From a virus, in the IMG/VR virus record IMGVR_UViG_3300044632_001529, positions 1 through 23,566 of that record: a DNA stretch of 23,566 nt. One strand, written 5' to 3'. Positions 7,789-14,113 of the stretch are shown piece by piece. Made by a program: the position numbers and the translations under genes. The first letter of the stretch is position 1. The number at the start of each line of letters is the position of its first letter. Under the pieces are notes generated by a model that was not told the DNA's origin, did no database searches, and worked only from the letters and a program-made list of their open reading frames with translations.

Positions 7789-7795
7789 TATTTAT

Positions 7796-7825
7796 TTGTG
7801 GGTTCAAAAAAAAGTTGTATATTTG
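7796..7825 (+). promoter_or_regulatory. Promoter, leaderless
   Basis: A TTG lies at the -33 position; TATATTTG at 7818-7825; ATG 4 nt later at 7830. Confidence 0.65.
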
Positions 7826-7829
7826 TTAA

Positions 7830-8534
7830 ATGAAAAAAATAATACTATACACACTAATCTTAATTTTACCAATTTTCATTTGTGCTAAAATTGTAAGTAC
7901 CTATTCAAATGACTATTCATGTGAATATTTTTCTATTAAGTCTAGTAATAAGTTTCACGTAATTACTTTTAAAAAAGATAAAGTTAAGTTTGGAGTTTCA
8001 AACTCTACAAAAGGTAACTTTAATTTTTATGTGAATTCAAATTTCTTTGGTACCAATGGTAAAGCCATCGGTGGAGTTGTGATGGATGGTAAAAGAAAAA
8101 GTCAAAGAGTTAATAAAGGAGGGTCATTCATTGTTAAAGATGGTAAACCAAATATTGTTTTTGGTTCAGTGGATAATTGTCAGTATGAATCTCAAAGTAT
8201 TATATGGGTTTTAAAAAACGGAGTAAAGAATACTGGTATGTTAAAACAACCACATGCTAAAGAAAAAGTTATGCGTCTTTTGATGGGTAAAAACAAAAAA
8301 GGTGAAATTGTTGTAATCCATTCTAATCAATATATTTTAGTAACAATGTCTGAAATAGTTAATGTAGCGGTTGATAATGGAGTGACAGATGCTATAATTT
8401 TAGATAGTGGTTCTTCTGTTGATTTAATGTTAACTAACGGAAGTTTTTCACATAGTGTGAAGTCAGTACCTTCTGAAATTAAAGGTTTGGTTGGTATTAA
8501 AGAACCACCTGTTTACATTACAGGGTCTTTTTAA
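7830..8534 (+). CDS. Exported phosphodiester-glycosidase-like protein
   Basis: 234 aa. An N-terminal hydrophobic segment (residues 3-19, ILYTLILILPIFICA) indicates export or membrane anchoring. The rest matches the NAGPA / phosphodiester glycosidase family: VNSNFFGTNGKAIGG, GGSFIVKDGKP, and near the C-terminus AIILDSGSSVDLM, where the family usually has LDGGGSS. The family removes N-acetylglucosamine from phosphodiesters or acts on exopolysaccharide. In a phage, modification of host envelope glycans during or after infection is a reasonable guess. Its 3' end overlaps the convergent lytic transglycosylase gene by 4 nt. Own leaderless promoter. Confidence 0.8.
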   Translation: MKKIILYTLILILPIFICAKIVSTYSNDYSCEYFSIKSSNKFHVITFKKDKVKFGVSNSTKGNFNFYVNSNFFGTNGKAIGGVVMDGKRKSQRVNKGGSFIVKDGKPNIVFGSVDNCQYESQSIIWVLKNGVKNTGMLKQPHAKEKVMRLLMGKNKKGEIVVIHSNQYILVTMSEIVNVAVDNGVTDAIILDSGSSVDLMLTNGSFSHSVKSVPSEIKGLVGIKEPPVYITGSF

Positions 8535-9418
8535 CCACAAGTGAATCTTTTAATATTTTTTGCAACTTCTTTAACATAACCGTGAGTTGAGATGTTTACA
8601 CTATCCCATCTTTCGGTTGTGTAGTTTGGTAGATAATTAACGGCTTTTTTATCTTTATAAATTTGAAGACCTGACTTTGTTTGTGAGTCAGAACATTTAC
8701 CTTTAATTTTTGGGTCAGTTGTTTCACAATACGGTGTAATATAAGATGGACCCAAATTAAAAGTTGCAATTGCCATATCTAAAGCCGCATTACCGGTCCC
8801 CTCTTTAAAATTAGAGGATGGTTGATTCTGAGCATATCCGATACTAACTAGTTTGTCGTAATTATTTTTAATAATATTGTATGCTGCCCTTAAAGACCCT
8901 ATAGTTGTATATAAATCGTCGACTGGTATTCCAATCTCCTTGGCTGTTTCAGGTCTTATTTGTGCGTATCCAATAGAACTATCACCACCTAATTTTTGCC
9001 ATAATTGTTTAAGTGGGCCTAAATATTTGTATCTATCACTTGTCCCAAAGGTGGTTTCTCTACCAATGATTCCTAAAGCAGTCTTTAAAATATTGGTATT
9101 TAAACCTTCTTTTTTTAGAGTAAAATAAGCGTGTCTGAAAAGATAAGGAATACAGGCAATTTGTTGATATTTAGAAGTCAATATAGTTGGAACTGGACTA
9201 CCATCCTTCATTATTGGATTTTTATTTTTATCTAATTCTTTTGGGTACTGTTGTTCTGAATATGACGGAAAAAGTTTTTTTGCTTCAATTCCTTGATAAG
9301 GTCCGTTTATCAAAGTGTAACCACCTTTTTTATTAGATTGATAAACCCATTGTTCATTTAAAACTTTTTTAACTAATTTAACAATGTCTGATTCTGTAAG
9401 TTTGATAATTCTACTCAT
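8531..9418 (-). CDS. Lytic transglycosylase (SLT-like) with N-terminal tag
   Basis: 295 aa, the only minus-strand gene. The start is the ATG at 9416-9418 giving MSRIIKLTESDIVKLVKKVL, the clearest copy of the shared tag; upstream in-frame sequence is low-complexity Phe-rich and is rejected. The domain at ~110-230 has GIIGRETTFG (likely catalytic E121), SIGYAQIRPETAKEIGI (compare GxMQxxPxTA of Slt enzymes) and a late AIATFNLGPSYI (compare AYNxG). It should cleave the glycan strand of peptidoglycan. The absence of a signal peptide and the presence of the tag favour a virion-carried enzyme used at DNA entry. Confidence 0.88.
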   Translation of the reverse strand: MSRIIKLTESDIVKLVKKVLNEQWVYQSNKKGGYTLINGPYQGIEAKKLFPSYSEQQYPKELDKNKNPIMKDGSPVPTILTSKYQQIACIPYLFRHAYFTLKKEGLNTNILKTALGIIGRETTFGTSDRYKYLGPLKQLWQKLGGDSSIGYAQIRPETAKEIGIPVDDLYTTIGSLRAAYNIIKNNYDKLVSIGYAQNQPSSNFKEGTGNAALDMAIATFNLGPSYITPYCETTDPKIKGKCSDSQTKSGLQIYKDKKAVNYLPNYTTERWDSVNISTHGYVKEVAKNIKRFTCG

Positions 9419-9464
9419 AATTTTATAAATATTTGATAACTTAAAAAAAAATGTATGATACACC

Positions 9465-9495
9465 TTGTTAGAATAAGAAATCTGGTGTATATTTG
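9465..9495 (+). promoter_or_regulatory. Bacteroidetes-type promoter
   Basis: TTGTTA at 9465-9470, 17 nt, TATATTTG at 9488-9495. Drives the acidic protein at 9527 and probably the downstream structured RNA and clpP. The divergent gap to the transglycosylase is only 108 nt. Confidence 0.75.
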
Positions 9496-9526
9496 TAAAA
9501 GAAAATAAAAACAAAAAATAAATATT

Positions 9527-9892
9527 ATGAGCAAAAAAAACAAAAAACAAAACAGTGAGTTGATTGAGAAATTAAATGAAATCCAATCACAATTAAATGA
9601 AGTTAAATCAGATGCAGGTATCGTAGTTGAAGAAGCGGATATCGTTTTCACACGAGAACAACTTGAAAACTTCTTGGTTGAATACACCAACAAAATTAAT
9701 GAGTACATCTTTGATGAAATGATTAATTCATTAGATGCTAATGATGTGGTAACATTTGACGTAGATGGTCGTGAAATTGTACCAAGTATTGACGAAGATG
9801 TTTTGAGAGACGCATTCGTAAGTGCTACAGAAGGTGTTGAAAACGATATTATTATGGAATATGCTGACGAAGCAATTTCCGAAGTAATCTAA
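9527..9892 (+). CDS. Unknown acidic helical protein, 121 aa
   Basis: Starts MSKKNKKQNSELIEKLNEIQ, a basic tip followed by a coiled-coil-like helix (ELIEKLNEIQSQLNEVKSD). The remainder is strongly acidic and helical, ending DIIMEYADEAISEVI. No known domain; a small oligomeric scaffold or adaptor is possible but unsupported. It sits 424 nt upstream of clpP, with a structured RNA between, on one likely transcript. Confidence 0.8.
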   Translation: MSKKNKKQNSELIEKLNEIQSQLNEVKSDAGIVVEEADIVFTREQLENFLVEYTNKINEYIFDEMINSLDANDVVTFDVDGREIVPSIDEDVLRDAFVSATEGVENDIIMEYADEAISEVI

Positions 9893-10316
9893 TTTGTAAA
9901 GAAGACCCCACAATACCGATTTATCTGCGGTTGGACAGTGTGAACATGGCGGGAAGGCTCCAAGGCTATGGGGGAGGCTACACAAACTTGAATCAGATAC
10001 CCCAATTATGGATGGAAGGGGTTAGGGACCTTAAATGGTTGTAATACAATCCACAAGTTGTAGAAAGACTGGACAATTCTACAATATACACTCTTCTTAC
10101 GAGTGAGACCGACCATGTAACTTTGGGGGTAGGGTTAAGATGTCCTGAGGGTAACCCTGTAATATGGGTGAGAGTAGAGGTCTTCGGTGGATGGTTACTA
10201 CGGTCCCACTCTCTTGGGGCATATCCGAAGAAATACTATGGATGGTAAATACTACAAACCAAAGGTCGTCTCGTGAAATACCACACGGACAGAGAAGACG
10301 ACCTTTACCTTTTTAA
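9893..10316 (+). ncRNA. Structured RNA (~420 nt) upstream of clpP
   Basis: No ORF; G-rich compared with the neighbouring genes; dense in perfect helices. They include ACCCC/GGGGT (near 10000-10022), TTGTAGAA (10058-10065)/TTCTACAA (10077-10084), CACTC/GAGTG near 10090-10105, AGGGTTA (10131-10137)/TAACCCT (10152-10158), GAGAGT (10170-10175)/ACTCTC (10208-10213), TCTTCGG (10181-10187)/CCGAAGA (10225-10231), and a final 11-bp stem (10261-10271/10296-10306). The GAGAGT and TCTTCGG helices interleave, so they form a pseudoknot or are alternatives. I see no promoter of its own; it may be processed from the transcript of 9488, or act as a long leader of clpP. It is not tmRNA, RNase P or 6S RNA as far as I can tell. 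Confidence 0.75.
10261..10316 (+). terminator. 11-bp stem and T tract just before clpP
   Basis: AAAGGTCGTCT pairs perfectly with AGACGACCTTT around a loop that itself contains CGTG/CACG, then ACC and five T. It could terminate the upstream RNA or gate read-through into clpP, whose ATG is 3 nt further on. Confidence 0.6.
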
Positions 10317-10318
10317 AA

Positions 10319-11047
10319 ATGAATATGAATTACGGAAAAGAGTTTAGAAAGTATGCTATGAGTGAGGGGATTTCCTCGTTGAATTTGGATAGATTTGAAA
10401 ATGCTTTAACACCTTATGTGTTAGAGGAAAGAGAATTAAGAGCGACTCAGATTGATATCTTCTCACGATTAATGAGAGAAAGAATTTTGTGGGTATCGGG
10501 AGCGGTTAACCAACATATGTCAGATATTGTTCAGGCTCAGTTGTTATTTTTGGACTCGGTTGAACAACGTGATATTACATTATACATTAACTCACCTGGT
10601 GGTTCGGTTCTTTGTGGACTAGGAATTGTTGATTTGATGAACTATATTAAGTCAGATGTTGCAACAACAAATATTGGAATGTGTGCGTCTATGGGGTCGG
10701 TCTTACTATCATCAGGTACCAAAGGTAAAAGGTCATCTCTAGTGTATTCAAAAGTAATGACACATCAGGTAAGTCACGGAACCGAAGGAAATGTTCAGGA
10801 CACAAGAATTAATCAAATGGAGGCTGAGAAATATAACTACATTTTGTTTAAGATGATTGCCGAGAATTGTGGTAAAACGGTTGAGGAAGTGTTGGAGGTT
10901 TCAAGAAGAGACAAATGGTTCAACTCGGATGAGGCAAAAGAGTTTGGTTTGATTGATGAGGTAATTAAGAGTGAGGGAACCAAAACAATTTCTGAGATGT
11001 TAGTAGGTTTTGATGACTACTACAACAAGGAAGTTTTTAATAGATAA
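10319..11047 (+). CDS. clpP: ClpP-type serine protease
   Basis: 242 aa. Catalytic Ser124 (GMCASMGS), His149 (KVMTHQVSHG) and Asp198 (RRDKWF) have the same spacing (25 and 49 residues) as Ser97, His122 and Asp171 of E. coli ClpP. YINSPGGS at about 89-96 and EFGLIDEVI further support the family. ClpP forms a barrel that degrades proteins, usually with an AAA+ unfoldase; phage ClpP-like enzymes can also serve as prohead maturation proteases. No scaffold, portal or capsid gene is adjacent, so the role is open. The N-terminus is about 25 residues longer than mature host ClpP. ATG 10325 is an alternative start. An aberrant tRNA follows 8 nt downstream. Confidence 0.93.
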   Translation: MNMNYGKEFRKYAMSEGISSLNLDRFENALTPYVLEERELRATQIDIFSRLMRERILWVSGAVNQHMSDIVQAQLLFLDSVEQRDITLYINSPGGSVLCGLGIVDLMNYIKSDVATTNIGMCASMGSVLLSSGTKGKRSSLVYSKVMTHQVSHGTEGNVQDTRINQMEAEKYNYILFKMIAENCGKTVEEVLEVSRRDKWFNSDEAKEFGLIDEVIKSEGTKTISEMLVGFDDYYNKEVFNR

Positions 11048-11055
11048 TATAAAAT

Positions 11056-11130
11056 GAAGAAGTAGCTCAGCAGGTAGAGCATAGGGACAGAAATCCCTTG
11101 TGCCGCGAGGTTCGATTCCCGCCTTCTTCA
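11056..11130 (+). tRNA. Aberrant tRNA, anticodon not assignable
   Basis: Good acceptor stem (GAAGAAG/CTTCTTC), A73 then C, and a normal D arm (GCTC/GAGC). The anticodon stem AGGGA/TCCCT leaves a 6-nt loop CAGAAA without U33 (an 8-nt loop is the alternative). The T stem GCG(A)GG/CCCGC has a bulged base. By comparison with tRNA-Phe the loop could be a GAA anticodon with one base lost. It may be defective, or made by editing or a special function. Confidence 0.7.
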
Positions 11131-11135
11131 CTCTT

Positions 11136-11163
11136 AAAACCGAAGATTTCTTCGGTTTTTTTT
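11136..11163 (+). terminator. Intrinsic terminator after clpP-tRNA unit
   Basis: AAAACCGAAG/CTTCGGTTTT, perfect 10 bp with ATTT loop, followed by a T tract. Confidence 0.9.
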
Positions 11164-11192
11164 GTTTTAGTAAAAATAATTTTGTAAATTTG
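11162..11192 (+). promoter_or_regulatory. Bacteroidetes-type promoter
   Basis: TTGTTT at 11162-11167, 17 nt, TAAATTTG at 11185-11192; 19 nt to ATG 11212. Confidence 0.6.
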
Positions 11193-11211
11193 TAGAAATA
11201 AATAATGGACT

Positions 11212-11430
11212 ATGAAAGGTTGGTATGAAACAATGTTATGGGTAATCGGTGTTATTGACTCTTGTACCCATCCCATACAAGATATCGCTTGTCGAAAACT
11301 TGTAAAAAATTATTTAACCATGTATGGGAAACAATTAGGTGGACCGACGGGTGATTTATACAGGGCGACAGAACAACGTTTAAGAACGGCAATTGATGAA
11401 AACAGATACAATAGATTAATCAATCAATAA
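11212..11430 (+). CDS. Small unknown protein, 72 aa
   Basis: Follows a promoter and ends 9 nt before the endolysin gene. The first 20 residues are moderately hydrophobic (WYETMLWVIGVIDSCTHP), then a polar helical region rich in Arg (RATEQRLRTAIDENRYNRL). It might be a membrane-associated accessory lysis protein given its neighbour, but that is only context. No family recognised. Confidence 0.7.
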   Translation: MKGWYETMLWVIGVIDSCTHPIQDIACRKLVKNYLTMYGKQLGGPTGDLYRATEQRLRTAIDENRYNRLINQ

Positions 11431-11439
11431 AATAATATT

Positions 11440-12012
11440 ATGTATAAATTAAATCATGATTCATTAGAGTTTGTTAAGGTAAACAAATTTAAATTCTTTT
11501 CAAAGATTGGAGTTGTAACAATTACAATGGCTATCCTATCATCACTATTCACCTTTTTTTGGACTAAATCTCATATCGTAGAGACGATGACTGAGTATGA
11601 AAAAGTATTGTTGGTAGAAGAAGTTAACAAATTCTCGGAAGACAAGATGGTTGAAAAAATCAAAGAACTTGGATTTAAATATCCACACGTTGTTATGGCT
11701 CAAGCAATCCTTGAGACTGGTAATTTTAAGAGTCCTGTTTTCCAAGAGAACCATAACTTATTTGGAATGAAAGAAGCCACAAGCCGATTGAATTTGGCAA
11801 AAGGAACCCAAAATAATCACGCATCATATGCAAATTGGGAAGATAGTATTTTGGATTATGCATTGTGGTGTTCAACATACGCAAACAAAGCACAATCAGA
11901 GGACGAGTATTTCCAAATCTTAAATAGTCTTGGTTACGCTGAGGACGGGACATACGAAATGAAACTAAGAGAAATTATTAATAAGTACGATTTAAAGAAT
12001 AAGTTTAGTTGA
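11440..12012 (+). CDS. Membrane-anchored glucosaminidase (endolysin candidate)
   Basis: 190 aa. A single N-terminal transmembrane or signal-anchor segment (residues ~23-41, IGVVTITMAILSSLFTFFW) follows a basic tip. The catalytic domain (~75-185) matches the FlgJ-type glucosaminidase family: VVMAQAILETGNF (catalytic E92), NHNLFGMKEA, and ASYANWEDSILDYALW. It should hydrolyse N-acetylglucosaminyl bonds in peptidoglycan from the periplasmic side. The anchor suggests Sec-dependent delivery without a classical holin. This is the likeliest lysis enzyme in the window. Confidence 0.9.
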   Translation: MYKLNHDSLEFVKVNKFKFFSKIGVVTITMAILSSLFTFFWTKSHIVETMTEYEKVLLVEEVNKFSEDKMVEKIKELGFKYPHVVMAQAILETGNFKSPVFQENHNLFGMKEATSRLNLAKGTQNNHASYANWEDSILDYALWCSTYANKAQSEDEYFQILNSLGYAEDGTYEMKLREIINKYDLKNKFS

Positions 12013-12026
12013 TGTATTTATAGAAT

Positions 12027-12578
12027 ATGAAATACGTCATTACGGAATCTCAACATAGACAAATCATAAAAGAAATGAACGAGGAAACCCTTAAAAAGGT
12101 TTCAACCAATTGGTTCAAGAAACAAATTGCACGAGGTGAGGACCCACATATTGATGGGTCCTTACTTATGTTTTTAGGGATTAAAAAATACTCAACGGCT
12201 CACGATAGATTACTTAGGTCATTAAGGGAGTTTTTGGGTAATGGTATATATGAGGCAGCGGACAATAGGACTAATAAAGTATTTAACACATCTGACTACC
12301 CTGAAATATCAGGCGGATATGACTTTAAATTCAAAGTTAATATTGTTGATAGAGACATGTTTCAATTATTATTAGGGATTGATGTTTTACCTGGTGGTGA
12401 GGTGGATTTAATTATGACAGATGGTGGAGTTCGTGATTTAAAAGATGCAATGCTTGACGATGAAATTGGAATGGAAATTCACCATGAATCTGCTGATGTA
12501 ATTTATAGAATCATAGAAGAGGAAATTACTGACTATACTGGATTTAACTGCGTTGTAGAAGACATCAATTATATTTAA
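12027..12578 (+). CDS. Unknown protein with N-terminal tag, 183 aa
   Basis: Starts MKYVITESQHRQIIKEMNEE, one of five tag copies. After the tag comes a helical section, then a beta-rich domain with a conserved-looking acidic ending (EIHHESADVIYRIIEEEITDYTG). I recognise no domain or catalytic motif. Transcribed with the upstream glucosaminidase (14-nt gap). Probably a structural or injected protein if the tag marks virion components. Confidence 0.82.
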   Translation: MKYVITESQHRQIIKEMNEETLKKVSTNWFKKQIARGEDPHIDGSLLMFLGIKKYSTAHDRLLRSLREFLGNGIYEAADNRTNKVFNTSDYPEISGGYDFKFKVNIVDRDMFQLLLGIDVLPGGEVDLIMTDGGVRDLKDAMLDDEIGMEIHHESADVIYRIIEEEITDYTGFNCVVEDINYI

Positions 12579-12624
12579 CAAATCTTTTAACTCTTTCTTT
12601 GTAACCTTTTCTATTTATATGTAG

Positions 12625-12632
12625 TATATTTG
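12625..12632 (+). promoter_or_regulatory. -7 element upstream of the SiaB-like gene
   Basis: TATATTTG; the nearest TTG at -33 is 20 nt upstream, a weaker spacing. ATG follows at 12651 (18-nt leader). Confidence 0.5.
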
Positions 12633-12650
12633 TATACTGACACAAATCAC

Positions 12651-13127
12651 ATGGATAACACTTTACTTTATCTTAGTCAAAATTTTACACAAGAAGATGT
12701 GGATAATACGGTAAAGTTTATTGAGACATTAGATGAAAAGTTACCATTAATTAGAAAGATATCTTTTCTAACCGTTGAAACAATCCAAAACATTATCCAT
12801 CACTCAGATAAAAATAAAAAAGGTGAAACTTTTGCATATTTTGAATTAATTAAATCTGAAGAAGGTTATTTAATAAAAACTGGAAACCTAATCTCAAAAG
12901 AAAACACCGAAGGATTAGAAAAAAGACTGAACTGTGTTTTAAGTTCAACTGATGAAGAGATAAAAGAAAAAATATTAAATAGGTTACAAAATTCTGAATT
13001 TAGTGAAAAGGGTGGTGCGGGAATAGGACTCCTGTCAATTAAGAAAAGGGTAAGTCAAGGAATGTCATATAACATTGAAGTATTTGAAGGAGAGTATAAT
13101 TTTATACATTTTGAAATAAAAATTTAA
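12651..13127 (+). CDS. SiaB/DUF6272-like GHKL protein
   Basis: 158 aa from MDNTLLYLSQ; the earlier TTG start at 12630 lies in the promoter. VETIQNIIHHSDK (about 45-57) has the Glu/Asn-His pattern of a GHKL N box, and GGAGIGLLSIKKR (near 130) a Gly-rich lid/G2 box. This arrangement is that of SiaB family / DUF6272 proteins, related to anti-sigma-factor kinases. In bacteria such proteins phosphorylate small STAS-like antagonists to control signalling; no STAS partner is visible here, so it may act on a host protein. Confidence 0.75.
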   Translation: MDNTLLYLSQNFTQEDVDNTVKFIETLDEKLPLIRKISFLTVETIQNIIHHSDKNKKGETFAYFELIKSEEGYLIKTGNLISKENTEGLEKRLNCVLSSTDEEIKEKILNRLQNSEFSEKGGAGIGLLSIKKRVSQGMSYNIEVFEGEYNFIHFEIKI

Positions 13128-13133
13128 AAAAAC

Positions 13134-13164
13134 TTGACATAACTGAAAAATTATTGTAACTTTG
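13134..13164 (+). promoter_or_regulatory. Strong promoter ahead of the first tRNA array
   Basis: TTGACA at 13134-13139, 17 nt, TAACTTTG at 13157-13164. Near-identical to the giant-RNA promoter. Confidence 0.85.
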
Positions 13165-13193
13165 TCAAACAATTACATATTTAATTAGAAACA

Positions 13194-13307
13194 ATGAAAC
13201 AGAACTCAAAACATAACGTAACTAATCTCCCGATTAACGTGGGCCAATCTTGGTTTACGATTAAGGGGCAGGATTGCCGTAAGTTCAGGGTTCTTAATGA
13301 GATGTAA
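13194..13307 (+). CDS. 37-aa peptide, possible leader ORF
   Basis: ATG 29 nt after a strong promoter; 37 codons to TAA; product begins MKQNSKHNVTNLPINVGQ and ends RKFRVLNEM. A terminator lies 27 nt downstream and the tRNA array 60 nt beyond that, giving a promoter, small ORF, terminator, tRNAs layout like a transcription-attenuation leader. Nothing in the peptide is a run of one amino acid, so classical attenuation is not evident. It may instead be a very short phage gene. Confidence 0.5.
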   Translation: MKQNSKHNVTNLPINVGQSWFTIKGQDCRKFRVLNEM

Positions 13308-13333
13308 ACGTATCATCAAATATATAGAAAGAG

Positions 13334-13368
13334 ACCCTGGACTACAAAAAAGTTCAGGGTTTTTTTTT
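13334..13368 (+). terminator. Terminator between 37-aa ORF and tRNA array
   Basis: ACCCTGGACT/AGTTCAGGGT (10 bp, one G-U), 7-nt loop, then a run of nine T. The tRNAs begin 25 nt later, so they need read-through or an unseen promoter. Confidence 0.85.
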
Positions 13369-13392
13369 GGTTCTTTGACATATTGGAAAAAT

Positions 13393-13467
13393 GACTTCGT
13401 AGCTCAGCAGGTTTAGAGCATCGCACTTTTAATGCGAGGGTCGTGGGTTCGAGTCCCACCGGGGTCA
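13393..13467 (+). tRNA. tRNA-Lys(UUU)
   Basis: Acceptor GACTTCG/CGGGGTC, D arm GCTC/GAGC, anticodon stem TCGCA/TGCGA with loop CTTTTAA, T arm GTGGG/CCCAC, A73 followed by C. Confidence 0.95.
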
Positions 13468-13477
13468 CTTTTTATAC

Positions 13478-13560
13478 ACGTCAGTGGCAGAATGGTTATG
13501 CAACGGTCTCCAAAACCGTGAACACTATGTTCTATGAGGGTTCGAGTCCTTCCTGGCGTG
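13478..13560 (+). tRNA. tRNA-Trp(CCA) with long variable arm
   Basis: Acceptor ACGTCAG/CTGGCGT, anticodon stem ACGGT/ACCGT with loop CTCCAAA (anticodon CCA), T arm GAGGG/CCTTC. A1-U72 and G73 are the usual tRNA-Trp determinants. Unusually, the variable region is 16 nt with a GAAC/GTTC hairpin, as in class II (Leu/Ser/Tyr) tRNAs. Confidence 0.85.
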
Positions 13561-13566
13561 CAACAA

Positions 13567-13637
13567 GCCTCTATAGTTAAAAGGTATAACGATTGATTTG
13601 TAATCAATTGTTCTTGGTTCGATTCCGAGTAGAGGCT
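13567..13637 (+). tRNA. tRNA-Thr(UGU)
   Basis: Acceptor GCCTCTA/TAGAGGC, anticodon stem ATTGA/TCAAT with loop TTTGTAA, T arm CTTGG/CCGAG, T73 then C. Confidence 0.93.
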
Positions 13638-13644
13638 CTAACAT

Positions 13645-13719
13645 TCTCACGTAGCTCAGTTGGTTTAGAGCATTTGTCTGATACACAAAAGGTCGTTGGT
13701 TCGATTCCAACCGTGAGAA
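13645..13719 (+). tRNA. tRNA-Ile(GAU)
   Basis: Acceptor TCTCACG/CGTGAGA, D arm GCTC/GAGC, anticodon stem TTTGT/ACAAA with loop CTGATAC, T arm GTTGG/CCAAC, A73 then C. Confidence 0.93.
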
Positions 13720-13726
13720 CTTAATT

Positions 13727-13779
13727 CGGGATGTAGCTCAGTTGGCTTAGAGTACTTGGTTTGAGTCCAGTTATCCCGA
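13727..13779 (+). pseudogene. Mini-tRNA-Pro lacking the anticodon arm
   Basis: Acceptor CGGGATG/TATCCCG, complete D arm (GCTC/GAGT), then straight into a T arm (CTTGG/CCAGT, loop TTTGAGT), A73 then C. The anticodon arm and variable loop (about 22 nt) are absent. C1-G72 with A73 is the bacterial tRNA-Pro signature. TTGG occurs both in a Pro anticodon loop and at the T stem, so a microhomology deletion explains the junction. It cannot decode; it is a remnant or a tRNA-like RNA. Confidence 0.75.
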
Positions 13780-13880
13780 CTATAATGGGTAGAACCCGTG
13801 AAAAATGGGTGGAACTCAAGAAAAATGGGAGTAAAACCACCTTTCACAAGAAAAATGGGTGGAGAATATTTTTCATTATA
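13780..13880 (+). repeat. AAAAATGGG direct repeats between tRNAs
   Basis: AAAAATGGG occurs at 13801, 13821 and 13851, with a shorter AATGGGT at 13784. Two copies extend to a 13-nt repeat CAAGAAAAATGGG (13817 and 13847). A CCACC at 13837 can pair with GGTGG of the repeats. No ORF; purpose unknown. Confidence 0.7.
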
Positions 13881-13881
13881 T

Positions 13882-13957
13882 GGGGTGATAGCGCAGGTGG
13901 TCAGTTCGCGTCGGTCTGAAAAACCGAAGATGTGTGGTTCAACTCCCACTCACCCCA
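13882..13957 (+). tRNA. tRNA-Phe(GAA)
   Basis: Acceptor GGGGTGA/TCACCCC, anticodon stem TCGGT/ACCGA with loop CTGAAAA, A73 then C. The T stem GTG(T)GG/CCCAC carries one bulged base at the same position as in the tRNA at 11056. Confidence 0.88.
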
Positions 13958-14113
13958 CGAGGTCCTGAATTAACAGGGCAACCCCCACCTCCGATATGGC
14001 AGTCGGTCCGTTAATCCGACGAAGATGGGGTTTTAAAAAGTGTCTCGGTACGCTCTGACGAAAGTCAACGACGAGGTCTCGGTGGACAGAAGGCCTCTGA
14101 TTCCACCCAAACT
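13958..14113 (+). ncRNA. Structured spacer with Asn-like anticodon arm
   Basis: AACCCC (13980-13985) pairs with GGGGTT (14027-14032), enclosing GTCGG/CCGAC (14002-14006/14016-14020) whose loop contains CCGTTAA, like an Asn (GUU) anticodon loop with C33. No D arm or acceptor can be completed, so it resembles a decayed tRNA-Asn or a small RNA ending in TTTT. The following part holds TGAC-GAAA-GTCA (14056-14067), TGTC/GACA and a repeated GTCTCGG. Confidence 0.45.

Noticed and set aside
9989-10010. AATCAGATACCCCAATTATGG resembles the 16S/12S rRNA GGATTAGATACCC segment
   Set aside because: No other conserved 16S blocks (530 loop, decoding site) are present and the local pairing is different.
13780-13880. 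CRISPR array
   Set aside because: Repeats are only 9-13 nt, unevenly spaced, and no cas genes are near.
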